Assembly: GCA_034437795.1 (NCBI GenBank)
Contig: DAOTTI010000128.1
Location: 1-10,912 of the forward strand
DNA length: 10,912 nt
Reading direction: 5' to 3'
Source: DAOTTI01 sp034437795
GTDB taxonomy: Bacteria; Chloroflexota; UBA11872; UBA12225
Positions 6,172 to 10,912 of this stretch are shown piece after piece. A program made the translations under genes and the position numbers. Under the pieces are notes generated by a model, which made no database searches, was not told where the DNA came from, and was given only the letters and a program-made list of their open reading frames with translations. Each line of letters starts with the position of its first letter. Within the stretch, counting starts at the first letter, position 1.

Positions 6172-6696
6172 ATGCAGCTAGCGATGCCACGACGGATGAT
6201 GTTCGCCTTTGCGCCCCGCGGCGCCGTGCCGGTGCTGGCCAGCCTGCTCGCCGCCTGCGGCGGGGGCAGGGGAGCCAGGCTGGCGGAGGTGGAGCTGGAG
6301 AAGGGGGGCTCCTTCACCATCCAGCTCTTTCGCGACGCCGCCCCCAAGACGGTGGCGAACTTCGAGCAGAAGGCGCGGGCCGGCTTCTACAACGGGCTGA
6401 TCTTTCACCGCGTCGAGGACTGGGTCGTCCAGGGCGGTGACCCAAAAGGCAACGGCACCGGCGGCGGGACCATGCCCAGCGAGTACAACGACCGGCCCTT
6501 TCTGGCCGGCGCGGTGGGCGTGGCGCGCGGGCCGGACAAGCGGATCAACAATGACGCCCAGTTCTTTATCTGCAAGCGCCCCGCGGAGTGGCTGAACCGC
6601 GAGTACACCAACTTTGGCCAGGTCACGGCCGGTATGGACGTGGTGCAGGCCATCCGCGTTGGCGACAAGATCAAGCGGATCACGTTGAAGGCCTAG
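6172..6696 (+). CDS. Cyclophilin-type peptidyl-prolyl isomerase, probable lipoprotein
   Basis: This 174-residue protein should catalyse cis-trans isomerisation of prolyl bonds outside the cytoplasm. Residues 1-29 look like a lipoprotein signal with lipobox LAAC; Cys29 would be lipidated after Sec export. The cyclophilin fold follows: APKTVANFEQKA (57-68), GFYNGLIFHRVEDWVVQGGD (71-90), MPSEYNDRPF, NNDAQFFIC (126-134), YTNFGQVTAGMDVV. Compared with cyclophilin A, the catalytic Arg (Arg80) and Gln (Gln87) are kept but one residue closer together; Trp84 takes the Phe60 place, and Tyr145 probably the His126 place, as in many short bacterial cyclophilins. It lies 57 bases after the protease gene and is followed by a clear paralogue. 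ATG at 6172 was chosen because it gives a complete signal; internal ATGs at codons 5, 9 and 10 are possible. Confidence 0.92.
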   Translation: MQLAMPRRMMFAFAPRGAVPVLASLLAACGGGRGARLAEVELEKGGSFTIQLFRDAAPKTVANFEQKARAGFYNGLIFHRVEDWVVQGGDPKGNGTGGGTMPSEYNDRPFLAGAVGVARGPDKRINNDAQFFICKRPAEWLNREYTNFGQVTAGMDVVQAIRVGDKIKRITLKA

Positions 6697-6697
6697 G

Positions 6698-6714
6698 CCG
6701 GCCTCCAGGGCCGG
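6698..6714 (+). other. GC-rich hairpin between the two cyclophilin genes
   Basis: CCGGCC-TCCAG-GGCCGG is a perfect 6-bp stem starting two bases after the TAG stop. It is followed by GGCGCC-ACGC-GGCGCC, which can also fold. Without a T-run it is not a convincing terminator; it may separate translation of the two genes. Confidence 0.3.
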
Positions 6715-6758
6715 GCGCCACGCGGCGCCGGACGAGAGAGCCCAGACGCAGAGCAGAG

Positions 6759-7328
6759 GTGAGCGTGCGACGTCGCAATCTCGGTCGCGCCGCGGCGGCA
6801 GGGCTGGCCGGCGGCGCCGGCGTGATGCTGGGGCTGAGCACGTGTGCCCCGCCCGCCAGGCAGGCCGCCGCGCCGGCCGGCGCTAAGGTGGCGGTGATCG
6901 AGCTGGAGAAGGGCGGTACGGTGACGGTGGAGCTCTTCCCCGAGCTGGCCCCCAAGACGGTGGCCAACTTCGAGCAGAAGGCGAACAACGGCTTCTACAA
7001 CGGGCTGACTTTTCACCGTGCCGAGGACTGGATCGTTCAGGGGGGCGACCCGCGCGGCAACGGCACCGGCGGCCAGTTCATGCCCAGCGAACTGAACCGG
7101 CGCCCGTTCATCGCCGGCTCGGTCGGCGTGCCCCACCCGAGGAACGACCCGCGCATCAGCAACGATTCCCAGTTTTTCATCTGCCTCAAGCCGGCCCCAC
7201 ACCTGGACGGCGAGTTCACCAACTTCGGCCAGGTCATCAATGGCCTGGAGGTGGCGCGAACCATCCGCGCGGGCGATAAGATCAAGCGGATCACGGTGAA
7301 AGGATCGGGGCCCAGGGCTCAATCCTGA
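6759..7328 (+). CDS. Second cyclophilin-type peptidyl-prolyl isomerase, probable Tat-exported (lipo)protein
   Basis: With the GTG start at 6759 the protein has 189 residues. It is a close paralogue of the preceding cyclophilin, sharing APKTVANFEQKA, NGFYNGLTFHR, EDWIVQGGDPRGNGTGG, SQFFIC, FTNFGQV and DKIKRIT. Arg87 and Gln94 are the expected catalytic pair; Trp91 again replaces Phe. The N-terminus differs: VSVRRRNLGR followed by a Gly/Ala-rich hydrophobic stretch is a plausible twin-arginine signal, and LSTC (26-29) is a near-lipobox with Thr before Cys29. An open frame extends upstream to 6588, but that part overlaps the first cyclophilin gene out of frame and is basic and unstructured. GTG at 6765 is an alternative start, with AGAGGTG just before it. 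The C-terminal GSGPRAQS is absent from the paralogue and is encoded by a repeat-like sequence. The mutase gene begins 17 bases downstream. Confidence 0.9.
   Translation: MSVRRRNLGRAAAAGLAGGAGVMLGLSTCAPPARQAAAPAGAKVAVIELEKGGTVTVELFPELAPKTVANFEQKANNGFYNGLTFHRAEDWIVQGGDPRGNGTGGQFMPSELNRRPFIAGSVGVPHPRNDPRISNDSQFFICLKPAPHLDGEFTNFGQVINGLEVARTIRAGDKIKRITVKGSGPRAQS
7302..7325 (+). repeat. Repeat-like segment at the 3' end of the second cyclophilin gene
   Basis: These 24 bases (GGATCGGGG, then CAGGGCTCA near the middle) match 9999-10022 inside meaB at 19 of 24 positions. They are read in a different frame in the two genes, so the similarity is at DNA level, not protein level. They encode the extra C-terminal residues of this cyclophilin. 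Confidence 0.4.
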
Positions 7329-7345
7329 CGGCCTCCTGACGGCCC

Positions 7346-8926
7346 ATGGCGGAGCGCGTCACCGACAGCGGCATCCCCATCCAGCCGGTCTACCGCCCGT
7401 CCGACCTGGAAGGCTGGTCCTACGAGCGCGCGGCCGGCGACCCGGGCGAGTACCCGTTCACGCGGGGGATCTACCCCACCATGTATCGGGGCCGGCTGTG
7501 GACGATGCGCCAGTACGGCGGATATGCCACCGCCGACGAGTCCAACCGGCGCTACCGCTATCTGCTCCAGCAGGGGCAGACGGGGCTCTCCGTCGCCTTT
7601 GACCTGCCCACCCAGATGGGCTATGACGCCGACCACCCCCTCGCGGAGGGGGAGGTCGGTCGGGTGGGGGTCTCCATCGGCAGCGTCGAGGACATGGTGC
7701 AGCTCTTCGACGGCATCCCCCTGGATCGGGTCAGCACGTCCATGACCATCAATGCCACGGCGGCGATCCTGCTGGCCCTCTACGTGGCGGCGGCGGAGCG
7801 CCAGGGTGTGCGCCCGGCCGACCTGTCGGGGACGATCCAGAACGACATTCTCAAGGAGTACGTGGCTCGCGGCACCTACATCTACCCGCCCCGCCCTAGC
7901 CTGCGGCTGGTCACCGATACCATCGCCTACTGCGCGCGGGAGCTGCCCCGCTGGAACCCGATCAGCATCAGCGGCTACCACCTGCGCGAGGCCGGCTGCA
8001 CCGCCGCCCAGGAGCTGGCCTTCACCTTCGCCAACGCCATCACCTACGTCACGGCGGCGCTAGAGGCCGGCCTGGCGATCGATTCCTTCGCCCCGCGCCT
8101 GTCGTTCTTCTTCGCCTGCCATAACCACTTCTTCGAGGAGATCGCCAAGTTCCGCGCGGCCCGCCGGCTGTGGGCCCGCATCATGCGCGAGCGCTTTGGC
8201 GCCAAGGACCCCAACTCGTGGAAGCTCCGCTTCCACACGCAGACGGCCGGCAGCACGCTGACGGCGCAGGAGCCCCAGAACAACGTCGTGCGCGTGACCC
8301 TCCAGGCCCTGGCGGCGGTGCTGGGCGGGACGCAGAGCCTGCACTGCAACGCGCTGGATGAGGCGCTGGCCTTGCCCACCGACGAAACGGCGCGCCTGGC
8401 CCTGCGCACCCAGCAGGTGATCGCCTACGAGAGCGGCGTGCCGGACAGCGCCGATCCGCTGGGCGGCTCGTACCTGGTCGAGCGCCTGACCGATGCCCTC
8501 GAGGCGCAGGCCGAGGCGATCCTTTCGGAGATCGACTGCCTCGGCGGGGGCCTGCGCGCGGTGGAGACGGGCTACTACGCGCGCCAGATCGAGGAGAGCG
8601 CTTATCGCTACCAGCGCGCCGTCGAGGAGGGGCAGAAGGTCATCGTGGGGGTGAACCGGTTCCAGTCGGAGGATCGGGAGGCGGCCGGGCACATCCAGCT
8701 GCTGCGCGTCGACCCGGCCGTCCGCGAGCGACAGATCCGGCGCCTGGCCGCCCTGCGGCGCGCACGCGACGGCGGGCGAGTGGCCGCCGCCCTCGACCGG
8801 CTGCGCGCGGCCGCGGGTGGCACGGAGAACGTCATGCCCGCCCTAATAGAGGGCGCCCGCGCCGGAGCCACACTGGGGGAGATGGCCGACGCCCTGCGCG
8901 CCGTCTTCGGGGAGTACCGGCCATGA
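7346..8926 (+). CDS. mcmA1: Methylmalonyl-CoA mutase large (catalytic) subunit without B12-binding domain
   Basis: This 526-residue TIM-barrel subunit rearranges (R)-methylmalonyl-CoA to succinyl-CoA with adenosylcobalamin. Recognisable blocks include YPTMYRGRLWTMRQYGGY (43-60), GLSVAFDLPTQMGYD (80-94), GTIQNDILKEYVARGTYIYP (162-181), WNPISISGYHLREAG (203-217) and TQTAGSTLTAQEPQNNVVR. Relative to the Propionibacterium enzyme, Tyr57 matches Tyr89, Arg175 matches the carboxylate-binding Arg207 and His212 matches His244. Isobutyryl-CoA mutases carry Phe and Gln at the first two positions, so methylmalonyl-CoA is the expected substrate. The chain ends naturally at LRAVFGEYRP with no DxHxxG cobalamin domain, so a separate small subunit is needed and is not encoded here. 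ATG at 7346 lies 17 bases after the cyclophilin stop and lacks a strong ribosome-binding site. The stop overlaps the epimerase start (ATGA). Confidence 0.95.
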   Translation: MAERVTDSGIPIQPVYRPSDLEGWSYERAAGDPGEYPFTRGIYPTMYRGRLWTMRQYGGYATADESNRRYRYLLQQGQTGLSVAFDLPTQMGYDADHPLAEGEVGRVGVSIGSVEDMVQLFDGIPLDRVSTSMTINATAAILLALYVAAAERQGVRPADLSGTIQNDILKEYVARGTYIYPPRPSLRLVTDTIAYCARELPRWNPISISGYHLREAGCTAAQELAFTFANAITYVTAALEAGLAIDSFAPRLSFFFACHNHFFEEIAKFRAARRLWARIMRERFGAKDPNSWKLRFHTQTAGSTLTAQEPQNNVVRVTLQALAAVLGGTQSLHCNALDEALALPTDETARLALRTQQVIAYESGVPDSADPLGGSYLVERLTDALEAQAEAILSEIDCLGGGLRAVETGYYARQIEESAYRYQRAVEEGQKVIVGVNRFQSEDREAAGHIQLLRVDPAVRERQIRRLAALRRARDGGRVAAALDRLRAAAGGTENVMPALIEGARAGATLGEMADALRAVFGEYRP

Positions 8927-9327
8927 TGATCGGGATCGACCACGCCGGCATCGCCGTCGCCGACGCCGCCGAGGCTGCGGCCAGGCTGAGCCGGCTGACC
9001 GGCCAGCCGGCCACCGCTGTGGAAGCGCTGCCGGAGCAGGGGGTACGCGTCTGCTTCGTGGGAGCCGGGCCGGGCGGCGCGCGGCTGGAGCTCCTGGAGC
9101 CCCTGGGAGCGGAGACGGTCGTGGGGCGGTTCCTGGCGCGGCGGGGGGAGGGATTGCACCACCTCTGCTTGGCCGTGGACGATATCCACGCCGAGCTGGC
9201 CCGCCTGGAGCGTGAGGGGTTCCAGCCCATCGACCGCACGCCGCGGCGCGGGCACGGCGGCCTGGTCGCCTTCCTGCACCCGAAGAGCGCCTGCGGCGTG
9301 CTGATAGAACTGTTACAGCGTGACTGA
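8923..9327 (+). CDS. mce: Methylmalonyl-CoA epimerase
   Basis: This 134-residue glyoxalase/VOC-fold enzyme interconverts (S)- and (R)-methylmalonyl-CoA, joining the carboxylase to the mutase. Two beta-alpha-beta-beta-beta modules are visible: GIDHAGIAVADAAEA (4-18) with RLELLEPL (54-61), and GLHHLCLAVDDIHAELARL (77-95) with GVLIELL (125-131). Likely divalent metal ligands are His7, Glu56, His80 and Glu129 by position in the family. Length is normal for the family. The start overlaps the mutase stop by four bases (ATGA), with tandem ATG codons at 8923 and 8926; its own stop overlaps the downstream GTPase start by eight bases. Both overlaps indicate translational coupling within one operon. Confidence 0.94.
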   Translation: MMIGIDHAGIAVADAAEAAARLSRLTGQPATAVEALPEQGVRVCFVGAGPGGARLELLEPLGAETVVGRFLARRGEGLHHLCLAVDDIHAELARLEREGFQPIDRTPRRGHGGLVAFLHPKSACGVLIELLQRD

Positions 9328-10441
9328 GAGCGAACTCCTTGCGGCCGCGCTGGCCGGCGACCGGCGGGCCCTGGCGCGCCTGCTGAGCCGCGTCGAGGCG
9401 GGGGGCGCGGGCGCGGAGGCCATCCTGCAGGCGCTCTCTCCTCGCGCCAGCGGGGCGCACATCGTCGGGCTGACTGGGGCCCCTGGCACGGGCAAGAGCA
9501 CCCTGGCCGGCCAGCTGGCGCGCGAGTGGCGCCGCCGGAAACAGACTGTCGCCATCGTGGCCGTCGATCCCACCAGCCCGCTGACGGGGGGCGCGCTCCT
9601 GGGCGATCGGATCCGGATGGGCGGCCTGGCCGGCGACGAGGGGGTCTTTGTGCGGAGCATGGCCAGCCGCGGGGCGGGCGGCGGGCTGGCCGAGCAGACG
9701 GCGGCCGTCGCTACCGTGCTGGCGGGGGCGGGGTTCGACATCGTCCTGATCGAGACCGTGGGCGTGGGGCAGGACGAGCTGGCCGTGGCCCAGGAGGCGC
9801 AGACGACGGTGGTGCTGGCGGCCCCCGGGCTGGGCGACGAGATCCAGGCGCTCAAGGCGGGGATCCTGGAAGTCGCCGACATCCTGGTCGTGAACAAGGC
9901 CGACCGTGAAGGGGCCGACCGGCTGGTGGCTGAGCTGCGCTTCGCCGTGACGCGAGGCGGGAAGGCGCCAGCCGCCGGACGGCAGTCGCAGGTGGGGGGG
10001 CTCGGGGTGCAGGGCTCAGGCCGCAGCCTGCCAACCTCGCCGGTGGCGCCGGGCCTCGAGGGCCAATCGCCCGCCGTCATGGCTGAGACGGGAGACTGGC
10101 GCGTGCCGGTCCTGAAGACGGTGGCGACGACGGGGGAGGGCGTGCCGGAGCTGGTGGACGCCATTGGGCGGCATCGCGCCTGGCTGTGCGAAAGCGGTGC
10201 CGCCGGCGAGCGCCGCCGGGCGCTAGCGGAACGGGCCATCCTACGCTGCGCCGCCGCCAAGGCGGTGCGCGTGGCCCGCGCGCGGGCAGAGGCGCTGGCG
10301 GTGTGGCCGCGCCTGCTTGATGACGTGGCGGCCGGTCGGCTCTCGCCCCAGGCCGCCGCCGACGTGCTGCTGGACCTCCGGCCAGGCCTACCGCAGCCGC
10401 GGACTGGAGCCGGCCGGAGCCAGCCAGGGGATGCAGGGTAG
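9320..10441 (+). CDS. meaB: MeaB/ArgK-type GTPase, methylmalonyl-CoA mutase chaperone
   Basis: This 373-residue G3E-family GTPase protects methylmalonyl-CoA mutase from inactivation and gates cofactor loading. Motifs: Walker A GAPGTGKS (53-60), DPTSPLTGGALLGDRIRM (83-100), MASRGAGGGLA (114-124), ETVGVGQDE (145-153), PGLGDEIQALKAGILEVADI (169-188) and the guanine-specificity NKAD (192-195). The C-terminal helical dimerisation region follows VLKTVATTGEGVPELVDAI. Typical members have about 310-340 residues. The excess here comes from a Gly/Ser/Pro-rich insert (about residues 212-258) between the Rossmann core and the TVATTGEG strand, and a tail after LLDLRPG. The start is GTG at 9320, overlapping mce by eight bases; the residues from LLAAALAGDRRALARLLS match the family N-terminus. 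Conserved synteny with mutase and epimerase supports the role. Confidence 0.95.
   Translation: MTESELLAAALAGDRRALARLLSRVEAGGAGAEAILQALSPRASGAHIVGLTGAPGTGKSTLAGQLAREWRRRKQTVAIVAVDPTSPLTGGALLGDRIRMGGLAGDEGVFVRSMASRGAGGGLAEQTAAVATVLAGAGFDIVLIETVGVGQDELAVAQEAQTTVVLAAPGLGDEIQALKAGILEVADILVVNKADREGADRLVAELRFAVTRGGKAPAAGRQSQVGGLGVQGSGRSLPTSPVAPGLEGQSPAVMAETGDWRVPVLKTVATTGEGVPELVDAIGRHRAWLCESGAAGERRRALAERAILRCAAAKAVRVARARAEALAVWPRLLDDVAAGRLSPQAAADVLLDLRPGLPQPRTGAGRSQPGDAG
9956..10090 (+). repeat. In-frame low-complexity insert within meaB, partly shared with accC
   Basis: The bases encode about 45 residues absent from ordinary MeaB proteins, from RGGKAPAAG to the residues before DWRVPVLKTVA. GGCGCCA...CCGG at 9964-9978 can pair imperfectly with CCGGTGGCGCC at 10040-10050, giving hairpin-like ends. 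Inside it, QVGGLGVQGSG resembles the AccC insert AVGGSLQGSG, and the DNA shares CAGGGCTC(A/G)GGCC preceded by a G-run and CTC. Bases 9999-10022 also match 7302-7325. Confidence 0.5.
10399..10414 (+). repeat. 16-bp repeat in the meaB C-terminal tail, shared with accC
   Basis: GCGGACTGGAGCCGGC here matches plus-strand GCGGACTGAAGCCGGC at 1322-1337 with one mismatch. It encodes part of the atypical MeaB tail (PRTGAGR). The GGACTGAAG core resembles interspersed repeats I recall from Chloroflexota genomes, which I cannot check here. Confidence 0.4.
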
Positions 10442-10455
10442 CCTCGGCTGGGAAT

Positions 10456-10472
10456 GGCCGTGCCTTCCGGCC
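10456..10472 (+). other. Small hairpin downstream of meaB
   Basis: GGCCG-TGCCTTC-CGGCC can form a 5-bp stem 15 bases after the meaB stop. The 103 bases from 10442 to 10544 otherwise show only a slightly AT-richer patch (GCTACTACTTACTG, 10481-10494) that might hold a -10 element for the next gene. No T-run follows the hairpin. Confidence 0.25.
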
Positions 10473-10544
10473 GACGCAGTGCTACTACTTACTGCAGAGG
10501 GCGGCGATCGTCCCGGCGCTGAGGCGCCTGGCGCGCCCGACGCG

Positions 10545-10912
10545 ATGGCCAACCGCAACAGCACTGCTGCGCCCCTCCCTGGCGACCGATCTCCCGAGCC
10601 GCCGCGCCTTCCCTGGCGCCTGCTCGTGGCGACGGCGGCGGCCGGCGCACTCCTGGTGGCGGTTGCCGTTGGCCTGGCCGGGAGTCCGGTCGCGGTGGCC
10701 GGGGCCCTCTTGGTAGCGACCATCCTGGCCCTGATCGCGGCCTTCGTCGGGCGCCGGCCCGACTCGGGGCCAGGGGGGATGCGCTTTCCCCCGCCGGCAG
10801 GTGGCGCCGCGGCGCCGGCCGCTCACCGCGAGGCAGGCGCGGAGACTGGCCCTTTGCCCAGCGCCGCCGGCGAGGCGGGCGTCGTAGCGGTGGCGCAGGC
10901 CCTGGCGGACCA
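10545..10912 (+). CDS. N-terminal part of an unidentified two-helix membrane protein, cut by the window edge
   Basis: From ATG at 10545 a frame stays open for 122 codons to the window end. It reads MANRNSTAAPLPGD, a proline-rich cytosolic-looking start, then two hydrophobic stretches (about 25-45, LLVATAAAGALLVAVAVGLA, and about 48-69, ending LALIAAFVGRR), then a Pro/Gly/Ala-rich segment and the beginning of a further domain (EAGVVAVAQALAD). The frame remains open upstream, with a GTG at 10479 as an alternative start. Two adjacent N-terminal membrane helices followed by a soluble region occur in many sensors and envelope proteins; nothing visible identifies the family. It follows meaB by 103 bases on the same strand and may or may not be co-transcribed. 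Some overlapping minus-strand frames exist here, but they are fully arginine/glycine-rich and unlike real proteins. Confidence 0.6.
   Translation, partial: MANRNSTAAPLPGDRSPEPPRLPWRLLVATAAAGALLVAVAVGLAGSPVAVAGALLVATILALIAAFVGRRPDSGPGGMRFPPPAGGAAAPAAHREAGAETGPLPSAAGEAGVVAVAQALAD

Noticed and set aside
6588..6758. Upstream extension of the second cyclophilin frame
   Set aside because: It overlaps the end of the first cyclophilin gene out of frame, and its residues are basic low complexity that would hide the export signal; the GTG at 6759 or 6765 fits better.
7346..8926. Isobutyryl-CoA mutase or another acyl-CoA mutase
   Set aside because: The Tyr57 and Arg175 positions match methylmalonyl-CoA mutase, not the Phe/Gln pair of isobutyryl-CoA mutase, and epimerase and MeaB are adjacent.
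1..10912. tRNA, rRNA, transposase or phage genes
   Set aside because: No recognisable motif of these classes was found; all long credible frames belong to metabolism or protein quality control.

Overview
The window is high-GC bacterial DNA that most resembles a Chloroflexota genome, possibly a thermophilic Thermomicrobia/Sphaerobacter-like lineage. This is inferred from gene style: a split propionyl-CoA carboxylase, a methylmalonyl-CoA mutase large subunit without its own B12 domain, and a secreted protease carrying a WSEYQRLGGVDALGYPVT-type module that I associate with Chloroflexota exported proteins. No marker gene fixes the taxonomy.

The left 4.15 kb is read on the minus strand. In transcription order it holds pccB (carboxyltransferase), accC (biotin carboxylase) and a small biotin-carrier gene (accB/pccA C-terminal part). 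Together they encode a complete acyl-CoA carboxylase, most likely for propionyl-CoA. The two gene junctions are unusual. Between pccB and accC lies an array of about 11-bp GTGATCAGGTG units arranged as a 21-bp perfect inverted repeat. Between accC and the carrier gene, a 35-bp duplication creates a 26-codon leader ORF whose stop overlaps the carrier's start codon.

A 118-bp divergent intergenic region separates this from a plus-strand block: an exported HtrA/DegP-like protease with a PDZ domain, two tandem paralogous cyclophilin peptidyl-prolyl isomerases (one Sec-lipoprotein-like, one Tat-like), then methylmalonyl-CoA mutase large subunit, methylmalonyl-CoA epimerase and the MeaB-type GTPase. 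The last three overlap or abut and form a tight operon. A membrane-protein ORF is cut off by the right edge.

The carboxylase and the mutase/epimerase/MeaB set together make the methylmalonyl-CoA route: propionyl-CoA to (S)-methylmalonyl-CoA (carboxylase), to the (R) form (epimerase), to succinyl-CoA (mutase, protected or reactivated by MeaB). The cobalamin-binding small subunit needed by this mutase is not in the window. The protease and cyclophilins look like a separate envelope protein-quality function placed directly upstream of the mutase operon.

The most interesting non-genic signal is a set of short GC-rich repeats. Pieces occur in frame inside accC and meaB, at the extreme 3' end of the second cyclophilin gene and in the meaB C-terminal tail. 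They suggest an interspersed palindromic element that can enter coding sequence as surface-loop inserts.
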